Positions 42,130 through 51,798 of a stretch of DNA of 64,000 nucleotides are shown here, one piece after another. This DNA comes from Chloroflexota bacterium (lineage in GTDB: Bacteria; Chloroflexota; Anaerolineae; UBA4142; SHND01): contig SHND01000011.1 of the NCBI GenBank assembly GCA_004295045.1, positions 1-64,000 of the forward strand, in the 5' to 3' direction. Under the pieces are notes generated by a model. The model was not told where the DNA came from. It did not search any database and saw only the letters and a list, made by a program, of their open reading frames with translations. The position numbers and the translations under genes are program-made. Position 1 is the stretch's first letter. Each line of letters begins with the position of its first letter.

Positions 42130-43263
42130 ATGGCGCTGCCGCTTAAAGAAAAGCAATCGCAAAAGAACTTGGGTCTTTCAAAACCGCGCATCGTTTGGGA
42201 CATGACCTTTGCCGCGCGCAGTTTGACAGGCACGCGCGTTCACACCCAAAACCTATTTCAACATCTCTGCACGCGCGGCGATTGGGATATGCAGCAAATT
42301 TGCGATCCGCGCAATGGCGGCAAGAGCAAACTAAAAGCCAACGCGCAGAGCATCGCGTGGTTATGGTCGGGGTTGGAAAAGGAGTTGCGCCGCGCGCAGC
42401 CCGCGCTGTTTCACGCCGCCGCCTATTTGGGACCGCGCCGCGCGCCCTGTCCAATGATCGTGAATGTGTTTGATACGACGTATCTCACCTATCCGCGCGA
42501 CTTTGATTGGAAATGGCGTTTTTACGCGCGCACGGTAATTCCGCATACTGTGAAACGCGCGGCGGCAGTCATTACCGATTCCGAAATGATGCGCGCAAAC
42601 ATTGTGCGCGTCTACCAAGTGCCGCCCGAGCGCGTGCATGTGATACCGCCGGGGATCGACGCGGAATTTCATCCCATCACGAACGAGCATACAATCGCCG
42701 CAATGAGAACGCGTTACGGGTTGGGGCAAGATTATTTGTTGTACGTGGGCGAACGGCATCCGCGCAAAAATTTGCCTGCCCTGCTTGCTGCGTTTGCGCG
42801 CGTGCGCCGCAAATTTCCCACGCTCGAATTCGCCATCGCGGGTCCGCGTCGCACCACAGATGAATTTACGCGCGCGCTGAACGAGTTCAACGTGCGCGAC
42901 GCCGTGCGCGAGTTGGACTTTGTGCCGTCAAGCGATTTGCCTGCATTGTACGCGGGCGCGCGGGCGTTCGTCTTTGCTTCCAAGTTGGAAGGATTCGGGA
43001 TGCCGCCCGTCGAAGCGATGGCGTGTGGGACGCCGGTGATCGCCGCGCCAAATCCTCCCCTGCCCCAAGTGCTGGGCGACGCGGCACAGTTCGCGCGTGA
43101 CGATTCGCCCGAAGCATTGGCGGCAGAAATTTCGCGCGTGCTGGGTGATGACGCATTGGCAAATGCGCTGCGCGCGCGCGGTGTGGAACGCGCGCGCGAA
43201 TTTACATGGGAGCGCGCGGCGCAGGCAACGGCTCAATTGTACGACAACGTCTTGCACAAATAG
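42130..43263 (+). CDS. GT4 family glycosyltransferase
   Basis: A protein of 377 residues, 32 bases behind the previous glycosyltransferase. GT-B fold with IVWDMTFAARSLTGTRVHTQ near the start, DYLLYVGERHPRKNLPALLA at the domain junction and E-x7-E motif EGFGMPPVEAM. NPPLPQVLGDAAQF resembles the mannosyl/rhamnosyl transferases of the WbaZ/MtfB type. Together with its neighbours it probably assembles a cell-surface polysaccharide repeat unit. Confidence 0.9.
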   Translation: MALPLKEKQSQKNLGLSKPRIVWDMTFAARSLTGTRVHTQNLFQHLCTRGDWDMQQICDPRNGGKSKLKANAQSIAWLWSGLEKELRRAQPALFHAAAYLGPRRAPCPMIVNVFDTTYLTYPRDFDWKWRFYARTVIPHTVKRAAAVITDSEMMRANIVRVYQVPPERVHVIPPGIDAEFHPITNEHTIAAMRTRYGLGQDYLLYVGERHPRKNLPALLAAFARVRRKFPTLEFAIAGPRRTTDEFTRALNEFNVRDAVRELDFVPSSDLPALYAGARAFVFASKLEGFGMPPVEAMACGTPVIAAPNPPLPQVLGDAAQFARDDSPEALAAEISRVLGDDALANALRARGVERAREFTWERAAQATAQLYDNVLHK

Positions 43264-43334
43264 TTGTCACCGCGACTGAACACGCGGCACGCGTCGCCGG
43301 ACTCGACTGTACACGCGGGCTCACTGAACCATCC

Positions 43335-44747
43335 ATGAAGCGGATCTGGCAATCCTTTGAACGGGATATTCGATTAAGCGGCGCAGCCGGAATCGCGCTG
43401 TTGCTACTGCTTTTGGGTGTCATGACGAATCGCTATCGCGTCGAGCTGCTGCCGCTGCGTCCCCAGCCCGAACATTTTGCGATTCTCGCCGCGTTGTTGG
43501 TCCTCGCATTCTTGTACGTTAAGAAACGCGCGCGTTTTCGGTTGCAGTGGAGCGATGCGCTGCTTGCCATTTATCTCACCGTCGCGTTGATTTCGTCGCT
43601 GTGGTTTCCGGAGAATCCGCGCGCGAGCGCGCTCTTTTGGGGGCGCATGACATCCTCGGTCGCCGTTTATTTTTTGGCGCGCTGGCTGATTGGCAGCACA
43701 AATTCGTCGGCGGCAATGAATTTGGCGGTCAAGGCATTACTCGTTTGGGGCGTGCTGGAAGCGGGGTTAGGCATCACGGCGTGGCTGCTCTACCCATTCG
43801 GAATCAACTTGGGCGTGGATGAATATCCATTGGGCGTGCGCGGACCCGGCGGCATTGTGTGCAATTTTTCATTGACGATGTACGGCACCTTGTGGGAGCC
43901 GAATGCGTTTGGCGGTGCGTTGATGGCGATTGTTGTGATTGCCGCCGCGCTTTTTGTCTCGAATGATTTCGTAACTTGGCGAAAAATGCTCGGCGCGGCG
44001 ATGGGCGTCATGCTCATCGCGCTGGGCTTGAATGCAAGTCGCGGCGCGCTGGCGACGCTGGGCATTGGATTGTTATTGGTTCTAATTTTCGTGCCGGGCA
44101 TGGCGCTCGCGCAAAAACTAAAATGGTTCTTGGCGGCGATCCTTTTGGTAGCGATCATCATCATTCCGAGTTTAGAAGTGTCGCGCGCGTTGATGCAGCT
44201 CCCCACCGCGCCGGGCTTGGCGCAGCGCGCGCCGTGCGCCGCATGGATCGCGCAAGGGATGCCGCGCGGGACGCAGCCGGGCGATCCTGAGTTTGATCCC
44301 GCGACGGGTCCTGAAAGCGGCTCGACAGCAGTGCGGCGTTTTTTGGAAGGACAAACGTTGACGTCGCGTTGGGTTTCGTACCAAAACGCGTGGAACGATT
44401 TTTTGAAGCGTCCATTCATCGGGAACGGAGCGAATTCCTTTGCGCAAAAATACACGACCACCGCGCACACGCCGGGTTGGATCAGCAACATGTTGTTGAT
44501 GTCACTCCACGATACAGGAATAATCGGCACACTCATTTTGTTGACGTGGTTTGGTTGGTTCGCGTGGCTGACCGTTAGCGCAATACGAGCAGCCGCCCCA
44601 TCGCCGCGCCGCACCCATTTGCTGGGGTTGGGAATTGGCATTGTCTGTTTGCTGATCACGTATCAAGTGACCACCATGCTGTGGCTCGGATTGATCTGGT
44701 TCTGGTTTGCCGTAGTGGAAGAAGGGACTCAATTATCGCGAACATGA
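43335..44747 (+). CDS. O-antigen ligase/polymerase family membrane protein
   Basis: A protein of 470 residues from the ATG at 43335; the frame reaches back to 43206 inside the preceding gene, so the true start could be earlier. It has about 10-12 membrane helices. A large extracellular loop (about residues 270-360, including TRWVSYQNAWNDFLKRPFIG and NGANSFAQKYTTTAHTPGW) is the hallmark of the Wzy_C/WaaL superfamily, in which this loop holds Arg and His residues that act in joining undecaprenyl-linked glycans. In a Gram-positive-type cell it would polymerise or transfer a surface polysaccharide. It overlaps the next gene by four bases (ATGA). Confidence 0.82.
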   Translation: MKRIWQSFERDIRLSGAAGIALLLLLLGVMTNRYRVELLPLRPQPEHFAILAALLVLAFLYVKKRARFRLQWSDALLAIYLTVALISSLWFPENPRASALFWGRMTSSVAVYFLARWLIGSTNSSAAMNLAVKALLVWGVLEAGLGITAWLLYPFGINLGVDEYPLGVRGPGGIVCNFSLTMYGTLWEPNAFGGALMAIVVIAAALFVSNDFVTWRKMLGAAMGVMLIALGLNASRGALATLGIGLLLVLIFVPGMALAQKLKWFLAAILLVAIIIIPSLEVSRALMQLPTAPGLAQRAPCAAWIAQGMPRGTQPGDPEFDPATGPESGSTAVRRFLEGQTLTSRWVSYQNAWNDFLKRPFIGNGANSFAQKYTTTAHTPGWISNMLLMSLHDTGIIGTLILLTWFGWFAWLTVSAIRAAAPSPRRTHLLGLGIGIVCLLITYQVTTMLWLGLIWFWFAVVEEGTQLSRT

Positions 44748-46582
44748 TCCACGCGCGTAGTCTTTGGGTTTTACTTGGTCTCGCGCTCTTGATTGCGACA
44801 GTGTTGCGATTGTATCGCGCGGACGAATTAATGATCTTTAGCGGCGACCAAGGACGCGACTTGATGTTGATGGAGCAAATGATTCAAACGGGTGAACCCC
44901 TCTTGTTGGGACCCGGCTCCGGAGTAGGTCAGTTTAATCGCGGACCCGCGTATTACTATTTGCTCGCACCTGCATTGTGGCTTGGCAATGGAGCTCCGTT
45001 CAGCGCGTTGTTGTTCATTATTGCGGCTGATGTTGCCGCCGTTGTAATGGTCTTTGTCGTAGGGCGCGCACTTTTGAATCCCTTTGCCGGAATCGTTGCC
45101 GCATTATTGTATGCATGTGCCCAAAGACCGATTCAGGTCGCACGCGCGTTATCGAATCCCGCGTTGCTGCCATTTTTGATGTTGGTGATGGTGTATGCGT
45201 TGTGGCAAATGATTCAAGGGCGCGAGCGATATTTGTTCGTGTTGGTCAGCGCCTGGTTGATTGCGTGGCAGCTGCATGACCAAGTTTGGTTGCTCGTGAT
45301 TTTTTTTGTTGAGGCATACCTTTTCTTCCGACCGCGCGTGCATTGGCGTACTATTTTGGTCGCCCTAGTTTTGAGCGGTTTACTTCTTGCGCCCTTTCTC
45401 TATTATGAAAGCACTCACGACGCAAGTAACATGCGCGCGATGTTGGAATATGTTCGCAATTCTGCAGTAAAGCCCTCGTCCGAGGGCGGCATCGGGAATG
45501 CCTTGAACCGCTTGGTTAGCACATTGGAACTTTTGAGTTACGATTTCAGCGACTCGCCGGCACTGCGCGTGATTTGGATCAGTGCCGTACTTGCAAGCGG
45601 CATTGCGCTACTTGCGCGTGTGCGAAAGGAAACACCCGGCGCGCAATTTTTGTGCATGTTGATGGGTTTGCCCTTTCTGTATCTTATTTGGCCCGGACCC
45701 ATCTATGCCTTGAACGTGGCAATTGTATTGCCCATTCCCTGCTTGATCGTTGGATATGGTGCTACCTTGTTGGCGCGCGAACAACGAACGTGGCAATATG
45801 TGTGCCTTGGAGTTGTGGTGACGCTGTGCGGAGTGAATCTGGTGTGGTTGTTACAAATGCTACACACGCGCGAACCTATTGGCAATAGTTATGCGACTGT
45901 GCGCGAGTTGACTGAATACATTCGCACCCGAGTCGGTGACGAAGCATTCGCGTTTGACTATGTTACCAAGCGTAACAATGGCGATCTTGCCAAACCTTAT
46001 TATTATATGTTCCAAAAGGGGGGAATGCGCCTTACGAGTCAGGGTAACGCGATGCATGTGTGGCTGTACGATCCGGCAGGACAGAGTCAAAAACAAGATG
46101 GTTTGGCGCTACGCGACGTACGGGTTATTGTTTACGCGTCACCAGTTATCAGGTCGAACAACATTCTGGCAAACAACTGGAAGCTGCAGGCGCACATAGG
46201 TTCAGCAAGTCGGGATGAGGGAACGCAGGAAATGGCATTGCACACGCAGACTGTTTCGGATGCGACAAATGCCGTCCAGAGAATGGTGCTTGACGCCAAT
46301 CGTACGTATTTGCTGCAATTTGAATGTCGCAATCAACTTTCGCGTGGGGAACAGCGGGTGTATGTTCAAGCTTTGGACAGAGACAAAAACGTTCTCAACA
46401 CTTGGCCGAATGGCGGTGGATACATTTGCCCACCAACGAATGAATGGACGTCTGGCTCGATATTGCTGGAAACGCCTGCGGATACAGCACGCGGCGCCAT
46501 TTATTTGCGAAATCGCGGCGAGGGTACGGTTTGGTTTCGGAATGTGACATTGCATCACGCGGAACTCGTACCGCTTAACTGA
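44744..46582 (+). CDS. GT39-like membrane glycosyltransferase (ArnT/PMT type)
   Basis: A protein of 612 residues from the ATG at 44744, coupled to the preceding gene by a 4-base overlap. Ten or more membrane helices fill about residues 1-400. The first outer loop has FSGDQGRDLMLM, with the acidic pair expected for dolichyl/polyprenyl-phosphate-dependent GT-C enzymes, followed by FNRGPAYYYLLAPALW. The last 200 residues are soluble and beta-rich (NRTYLLQFECRNQLSRGEQR, RGAIYLRNRGEGTVWFRNVT), like a carbohydrate-binding jelly roll on the outside of the cell. It probably adds a sugar from a lipid-linked donor. Confidence 0.8.
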   Translation: MIHARSLWVLLGLALLIATVLRLYRADELMIFSGDQGRDLMLMEQMIQTGEPLLLGPGSGVGQFNRGPAYYYLLAPALWLGNGAPFSALLFIIAADVAAVVMVFVVGRALLNPFAGIVAALLYACAQRPIQVARALSNPALLPFLMLVMVYALWQMIQGRERYLFVLVSAWLIAWQLHDQVWLLVIFFVEAYLFFRPRVHWRTILVALVLSGLLLAPFLYYESTHDASNMRAMLEYVRNSAVKPSSEGGIGNALNRLVSTLELLSYDFSDSPALRVIWISAVLASGIALLARVRKETPGAQFLCMLMGLPFLYLIWPGPIYALNVAIVLPIPCLIVGYGATLLAREQRTWQYVCLGVVVTLCGVNLVWLLQMLHTREPIGNSYATVRELTEYIRTRVGDEAFAFDYVTKRNNGDLAKPYYYMFQKGGMRLTSQGNAMHVWLYDPAGQSQKQDGLALRDVRVIVYASPVIRSNNILANNWKLQAHIGSASRDEGTQEMALHTQTVSDATNAVQRMVLDANRTYLLQFECRNQLSRGEQRVYVQALDRDKNVLNTWPNGGGYICPPTNEWTSGSILLETPADTARGAIYLRNRGEGTVWFRNVTLHHAELVPLN

Positions 46583-46583
46583 A

Positions 46584-47726
46584 ATGAATATCGGCATTGA
46601 CGCGCACATGCTCGGGCACCACGAAACGGGGAATGAAACCTACGTCCTCGAGCTCGCGCGTGCGTTCGCAGAACACGACAGCGGCGACACTTTTTTTCTG
46701 TACGTCGAAGCGGTGGATGGATTGCCGCGCGAGATTCGTGTCGCGCCGCACATGCGCGTCATTCAATACGCGACGCGTTCCGCGCTGCGACGACTTGCAT
46801 GGGAGCTGCCACAGCGCGCATTGGCGGACCGACTTGATGTGCTTCACATGTCGTACAATGCGCCGCGGCGCGTCCCCCCCCCCTGCGCGTTGGTGGTGAC
46901 GATTCACGACATTTCGTTTGAACATTTTCCCGAATTTTTTCCGCGACGGCTGCGCGCGTTTTTGCGCCTGAGCGTTCCGCGTTCCGCGCGCGCGGCAGAT
47001 CAAATCATCACCGCGACTGCTAACGCCAAGCAGGATTTAATCACAAGGTATCGGCTGCCCGCAGAAAAAATTGCCGTGACGCATTACGCGGCGGGCGCGC
47101 AGTTTCGGAGAATTAAAGATGCGACTCTCCTCGCGGCGGTGCGCGCAAAATATCAGACCGGCGATCCTTTTATGCTCGCGGTGGGCAATTTGCAGCCGCG
47201 CAAAAATTGGACGCGCTTGATTCGCGCGTTCCGCCATGCCAAACACACCGCGCAGCTGCCGCACAAACTTGTGATTGTGGGGCAGCGGAGTGGACTTGAC
47301 GCTTCGATTCTGGAAGCAGCGTGCGATGATCCGGACGCGGTGATTTTGACAGGGTACGTGCCGGCAGAGGATTTGCCGCTGTTGTATAATGCAGCGCAAC
47401 TGTTCGCCTACCCATCGTTGTACGAGGGATTCGGATTGCCCGTAGTGGAAGCGATGGCATGTGGGACCCCGGTCATTACCTCGAACGTTTCCTGTCTGCC
47501 CGAAATTGCCGGCGACGCGGCGCTGCTGGTCAATCCCTATCTCGAAACGGAAATCGCCGACACGTTGGTACGACTCGCAAGCGACTCGTCGTATCGCGCA
47601 GAATTGAGCGCGCGCGGTTTGGCGCGGGCGCGCGCATTTTCGTGGGAACGTACCGCACAGCTAACCCTTGATGCTTACCGCCGTGCCCTATCGGAACGCG
47701 CAGCGATTCATCCCGCGTTGACGTGA
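46584..47726 (+). CDS. GT4 family glycosyltransferase
   Basis: A protein of 380 residues, one base after the previous gene. Opens with [20 protein letters not shown]; junction [21 protein letters not shown]-x7-E motif [11 protein letters not shown]; then [20 protein letters not shown]. It is a typical GT4 enzyme of the mannosyltransferase group and similar in layout to the operon's first gene, from which it could have arisen by duplication. A C10 run at 46,874-46,883 encodes VPPP near residues 98-101; a slip would truncate the enzyme to its first quarter. Confidence 0.9.
   Translation: MNIGIDAHMLGHHETGNETYVLELARAFAEHDSGDTFFLYVEAVDGLPREIRVAPHMRVIQYATRSALRRLAWELPQRALADRLDVLHMSYNAPRRVPPPCALVVTIHDISFEHFPEFFPRRLRAFLRLSVPRSARAADQIITATANAKQDLITRYRLPAEKIAVTHYAAGAQFRRIKDATLLAAVRAKYQTGDPFMLAVGNLQPRKNWTRLIRAFRHAKHTAQLPHKLVIVGQRSGLDASILEAACDDPDAVILTGYVPAEDLPLLYNAAQLFAYPSLYEGFGLPVVEAMACGTPVITSNVSCLPEIAGDAALLVNPYLETEIADTLVRLASDSSYRAELSARGLARARAFSWERTAQLTLDAYRRALSERAAIHPALT
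46874..46883. repeat. C10 homopolymer inside a glycosyltransferase gene
   Basis: Ten consecutive C in the coding strand, in frame as given. With the G11 run in coxE this is the second long homopolymer inside a gene. Confidence 0.95.
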
Positions 47727-47834
47727 CGCTTCAAGATCGAATTTCCCGTTGTTTGAACAAGCCAAGCGATGCAAAAGTGAACAGCGAATTTTTATGAATT
47801 CGCTTACTCTATTCATTCATTCGCCGGAGTCCGC

Positions 47835-48950
47835 GTGAAGATTGCAATGTTGGGCACGCGCGGGATTCCGGCAAACTATTCGGGCTTTGAGACGTGCGCA
47901 GAGGAATTGGGTGCGCGTTTGGTGGAGCGAAGGCATCAAGTAACCGTCTACTGCCGTTCGCATCACATTCATTATCGTGAACCGTATTATCGCGGAATGC
48001 GCTTGGTGCGCTTGCCCACAATCCCCAACAAATATTTCGACACCATCACACATACTACGCTTTCCACAGCACATGCCCTCACGCAGGGGTACGATATTGT
48101 GCTAATATTTATCGCAGGCAACAGCCCGCTATCGTTTGTGCCGCGTCTGGCGCGGCAGCGCGTGGCGCTCAACGTGGATGGTTTGGATTGGAAACGTCGC
48201 AAGTGGCCCCTGCTTGCGAAAAAATATATTCAATTCGCCGAATGGCTCGCGACCAAATTTCCGAACGCGGTGATAACCGATGCGCGTCCCGTGCAGGAAT
48301 ATTATCGGACGCATTATCACAGCGAGACGACGTACATTGCGTATGGCGCAGATGTCACGCCCGCGCCAGCCGGGGAATATTTGCGCAAGTATGGATTAGA
48401 GCCGCGCAAGTATATTTTGTTCGTCGGAAGGTTGGTGCCCGAAAATTGCGCGCATCATCTCGTCACCGCGTTCGCCAAACTCAACACGCGGATGCAGTGC
48501 GTGATTGTGGGAGATGCCCCATACGCGGATCAATATATTCGAGAGTTGAAGGAACAAGCGGGGACGAATGTGATTTTTACCGGATATTTGTTCGGAGCGG
48601 GCTATCGCGAACTGTCTTCACACGCCTACGCGTTTGTTGAGACGTCAGAGGTCGGCGGCACACATCCCGCGTTGTTGGAACAAATGGCTTTTGGAAATGT
48701 GGTGGTGGTCAACGACACGCGCGAGAATTTGGAAACTATCGGTGACGCGGGCTTGAGCTATGTCGGCGCGGCGGGCGGTTCCGCCCTGGCAACTGTGCTG
48801 CAATCGCTAATTGATCATCCAGCTCAAGCAGCTGAATATCGCCGTCGCGCACAAAAGCATGTCAAGCAATATTTTAATTGGGATCAAGTCGCGGATGAAT
48901 ATGAACAACTTTTTCAACGAATGATGCAAAGCAAAGGGCGGGTCGTTTGA
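47835..48950 (+). CDS. GT4 glycosyltransferase with DUF1972 N-terminal domain (rhamnosyltransferase-like)
   Basis: A protein of 371 residues from a GTG at 47835 with CGGAG upstream. The N-terminal MLGTRGIPANYSGFETCAEE is the DUF1972 signature found in putative rhamnosyltransferases such as RfaB/WsaF-like proteins. The C-terminal GT-B domain has KYILFVGRLVPENCAHHLVT. The usual EGFGxPxxE motif is replaced by ETSEVGGTHPALLEQM, as is normal in this group. A 108-base gap separates it from the previous gene, with no clear promoter, so it probably closes the operon. Confidence 0.88.
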   Translation: MKIAMLGTRGIPANYSGFETCAEELGARLVERRHQVTVYCRSHHIHYREPYYRGMRLVRLPTIPNKYFDTITHTTLSTAHALTQGYDIVLIFIAGNSPLSFVPRLARQRVALNVDGLDWKRRKWPLLAKKYIQFAEWLATKFPNAVITDARPVQEYYRTHYHSETTYIAYGADVTPAPAGEYLRKYGLEPRKYILFVGRLVPENCAHHLVTAFAKLNTRMQCVIVGDAPYADQYIRELKEQAGTNVIFTGYLFGAGYRELSSHAYAFVETSEVGGTHPALLEQMAFGNVVVVNDTRENLETIGDAGLSYVGAAGGSALATVLQSLIDHPAQAAEYRRRAQKHVKQYFNWDQVADEYEQLFQRMMQSKGRVV

Positions 48951-48966
48951 CCCGCCCTCATTTTTT
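48935..48966. terminator. Terminator at the end of the exopolysaccharide operon
   Basis: AGGGCGGGTC and GACCCGCCCT form a 10-bp stem with a 4-nt loop, followed by CATTTTTT. It overlaps the last codons of the glycosyltransferase gene and touches the stop codon of the convergent gene at 48965. Confidence 0.88.
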
Positions 48967-50905
48967 AGGGAACCGAAAAGGAGAACCATTTGGATTTTAC
49001 GCAGGTCGTTCCAGCACATCCCCGTACCATCCAGTAATATGTTTTGCCATTGGCTAACGCGGGGGGCGTGAATTCCGATGCCGTAATGTTAGAGTTGTTA
49101 TAGACTTTGGGTCCCTTTTTACCGCCGTTTCGAATGATCAGTTTATAGTACTGGACTCCGGTGGCATCCGTCCAATCGAGCTTTGGCGGGTTTTGCACCA
49201 CGCTCTCACCATTGGATGGAGACAAGAGCTGTGGAGCGGAAGGCGGCGCTTGTCCGCTTGTGATGGTACGGCACTCGGAGAATTCGGAAGTGTTGCCGTT
49301 GCTGTCCGTCGCAGTTGACGTGATCACGCCGCTGCCCGGCGCGCTGCCCAGATTCACTGAATAGCTGGCATTGCCCCCGCTGTTCGTTGTGACATCCGTA
49401 GAACCGAGATACGTTTTGCCTTGCCCTACAGGATTCTGAAAAAAGTAAGCGCAGCTCGGTGAGTGAAAGAGATCAATCGTGTAACGCGTATTGGGGCGAC
49501 TATTTAGCTTGCCGCTCACAGCCAACGTGGAACCATCATGCTGGGCAGAGCTTACACTTGGAAAGTTTTGAAGGTTATTTGCTCCACCGTCGCCGTCCCC
49601 CGTGTCATTTGGCGTAAATCCTTCGCTCGCGAGATTGATGCCCGAAATCTTGTTGCCAAAGATTTCGTTCCGACGAAGCGCGTTATTCACACCGCTCTTG
49701 ACATGAATCCCATCTTTGGCGCTAAAGGCGATGCGATTATTGACCACAGAATTATTGTTGGTCTGAAGCTCGATGGCGTGAAGCCCATTGCCCAGATTGG
49801 CATCCGATGTTGCCGCGACGCCGAGCCGATTGTTCTGGATTGTGGTTTTGTTCGCGCTCTTGAACACCAAGATGCCAAACTTGCGTTGTCCTGAAATCAC
49901 ATTGTTGTCAATGAGATTATCGTGCGCGCCGAAATCGAGCACGATGCCATCACCCCCGTTGGTAACAACGGCTGTGCCGGCGCTGTTCACGCCAATATAG
50001 TTCCCTTGAATCGTATTGTGATGGGAAGGCGTTTGCCCAATTTCGATATTGATTACACCATTCCCGGAAATGACGTTGCGCTCTTGCGGGCTCATGCCGC
50101 CAATTTGGTTGCGATCGGAATTACCAATCAGAACCCCGGCGTCGCCGTTGGCTAAACGTCCGGTGCCGCTCACATTCGTGCCGACAAAATTTCCCTGAAC
50201 AAGCGTGCCCGAGGAGTGATCAATCACGATGCCATGATGGCGGTTGCCAGCGATAAGATTGCAGTCCCCCGTACAAGCGCCGCCGGGTGAAACCCCGTTT
50301 GTGCCACCGATGCGATTGTTGTTCGCGTTGTTAGCGACAAGAATGCCCGAGTGGTTTCCTTTGGCAGCGGTGCCAGCAGGATTCGTTCCGAGATAGTTGC
50401 CGATGATGACGTTATTGCTTGCGCCATTCACCAAAGCAATCGCCGTGCCTCCGCCTTGCACTCCGTTGATGACCAATCCTTTAATGACGTTGTTATTACT
50501 GCCGATGGCAAACCCATGATGGTCAAGGACTTGTGAACCATCAATTTCAATCCGATCATCGCCCTGGGTTCCATCAATCATTACCCCCGCATTATCGGTG
50601 ATGTCGGGAAAATAATTTTTCACCGTAATCGTCTTGACGCCACTCCCCGCAATGTCAAAGACGATGGCATCAAAGCCGGGCGTGTTATTCGCATCAAGGA
50701 GCGCACGGCGTAGAGTTCCCGAACCGGGACTTGTGTTATCACCCGAATCGTTGGTTTTGGTGACAACGAACGTATTGTTTGGCGCTTGTCCTGTAATGGG
50801 ATGTACAAGCATTGGTTTTGCCGGACTCGCCTGTGCGCTTTGTCCAAAGAGGATGAGCGCCAAGACGATAGCTGTTATTCCAAATATAACTTTTTGGTTC
50901 TTCAT
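48965..50905 (-). CDS. Large secreted right-handed beta-helix protein with C-terminal Fn3-like domain
   Basis: A protein of 646 residues with AAGGA before the ATG. Signal peptide about 1-26 (ending AQA). Residues 45-130 (FVVTKTNDSGDNTSPGSGTL, RRALLDANNTPGFDAIVFDI) match the CSLREA-type N-terminal domain of bacterial surface beta-helix proteins. Next come at least twelve parallel beta-helix repeats with 'NxIxGNxIGxxxxG' turns (NNVIIGNYLGTNPAGTA, HNTIQGNYIGVNSAGTA). Then a bacterial Ig-like stretch (STDVTTNSGGNASYSV), and a final domain with YYWMVRGCAGTTCVKSKWFS like that of the FG-GAP protein at 489-2462. Probably a cell-surface adhesin or polysaccharide-binding protein. Confidence 0.83.
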   Translation of the reverse strand: MKNQKVIFGITAIVLALILFGQSAQASPAKPMLVHPITGQAPNNTFVVTKTNDSGDNTSPGSGTLRRALLDANNTPGFDAIVFDIAGSGVKTITVKNYFPDITDNAGVMIDGTQGDDRIEIDGSQVLDHHGFAIGSNNNVIKGLVINGVQGGGTAIALVNGASNNVIIGNYLGTNPAGTAAKGNHSGILVANNANNNRIGGTNGVSPGGACTGDCNLIAGNRHHGIVIDHSSGTLVQGNFVGTNVSGTGRLANGDAGVLIGNSDRNQIGGMSPQERNVISGNGVINIEIGQTPSHHNTIQGNYIGVNSAGTAVVTNGGDGIVLDFGAHDNLIDNNVISGQRKFGILVFKSANKTTIQNNRLGVAATSDANLGNGLHAIELQTNNNSVVNNRIAFSAKDGIHVKSGVNNALRRNEIFGNKISGINLASEGFTPNDTGDGDGGANNLQNFPSVSSAQHDGSTLAVSGKLNSRPNTRYTIDLFHSPSCAYFFQNPVGQGKTYLGSTDVTTNSGGNASYSVNLGSAPGSGVITSTATDSNGNTSEFSECRTITSGQAPPSAPQLLSPSNGESVVQNPPKLDWTDATGVQYYKLIIRNGGKKGPKVYNNSNITASEFTPPALANGKTYYWMVRGCAGTTCVKSKWFSFSVP

Positions 50906-51293
50906 TCCTTCTCACTTTCCCTGTTTTCTTGCCATGTAATGCCGCTGCGAAACGTTATCGGTCCGTATCAGAAATAATGTAGCAGACTGGACGCACCTCA
51001 AGACTGTTAGTCAAAGCAATGCCAAGTCGCGCCCTTTCCACTATAGCATCCCCAACCTCAAGCTTTGAATGAGTAAATGGTCATGTATGCTTTGATTTTA
51101 GCGGCGCTGTAATCAGTTTGTAATCTTGAGCTCTCCATTTTCTCTTCAAACTTTCTTCACAAAAATTTGGCATCCTTAAAGCGAAATCAATGCGGTTTGT
51201 CGAGGCAGAAGAAAACTCTGCTCGCAGCCATCGTTTCAGCATGTCCTCACTCACGAAGGATATGCCAAGTGCATCTATTCAGGAGGAACAATT
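50906..51293. other. 388-base divergent gap between the beta-helix protein and the two-component operon
   Basis: No gene or clear hairpin is seen. The right half (about 51,090-51,190) is AT-rich and should hold the promoter of the operon at 51,294 and its own regulator's binding site, but no pair of direct repeats is obvious enough to name. The ribosome site CAGGAGGAA lies just before 51294. Confidence 0.4.
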
Positions 51294-51731
51294 ATGCGTT
51301 ATGGTAGATTTTTGTTAGGGGTCGTACTGACCTTGTTGTTGGTCGGACTGGTTGCAGGTGTCGCATGGACAGCGTACAATGCGGGTATCATGCAGGGCAT
51401 TGCACAGAGCGGCATTCTCACAATGCCAGCCACCGAAGGCACCACCGCGCCGACGCCGAACATGGTACCATTCTGGTTTTTCCGACCATTCGGTTTTCAT
51501 CCGTTCGGGTTCGGCTTTTTATGGTGTCTCGGACCACTCTTTTTCTTTTTGATCATCTTTCTTCTCTTCCGTCTCGCCTTTCGTCCGTATTGGGGGCGGG
51601 GCTGGGGAGGAGGTCCATGGATGCGCGGCGATTGGGATCCATCGCAAGGTGACATTCCGCCACGCGTAAAAGAGTGGCATCGTAAGCTGCATGAAGATGA
51701 AAATAAAGCGCCGGTCAATCCTACCGCGTAG
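51294..51731 (+). CDS. Aromatic-rich small membrane protein of a two-component operon
   Basis: A protein of 145 residues with a very good ribosome site (AGGAGG). One N-terminal helix (LLGVVLTLLLVGLVAGVAWT), a short linker with Thr/Pro, then a strikingly Phe/Trp/Pro-rich stretch (PFWFFRPFGFHPFGFGFLWC) leading into a second helix (LGPLFFFLIIFLLFRLAF), a Trp/Gly-rich turn (WGRGWGGGPWMRGDWD), and the tail PPRVKEWHRKLHEDEN. Small proteins of this kind with a terminal EWHRxxHE are often found just before OmpR-type regulator/kinase pairs in Actinobacteria and Chloroflexota. The role is unknown; it may be a target or accessory of the two-component system. Confidence 0.7.
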   Translation: MRYGRFLLGVVLTLLLVGLVAGVAWTAYNAGIMQGIAQSGILTMPATEGTTAPTPNMVPFWFFRPFGFHPFGFGFLWCLGPLFFFLIIFLLFRLAFRPYWGRGWGGGPWMRGDWDPSQGDIPPRVKEWHRKLHEDENKAPVNPTA

Positions 51732-51798
51732 AGGAAAGAGTTGGACGGGAGCAAGGGCGTGAGCATTGCCCTTGTTCTCCTCTTATTACCTGTATTCG

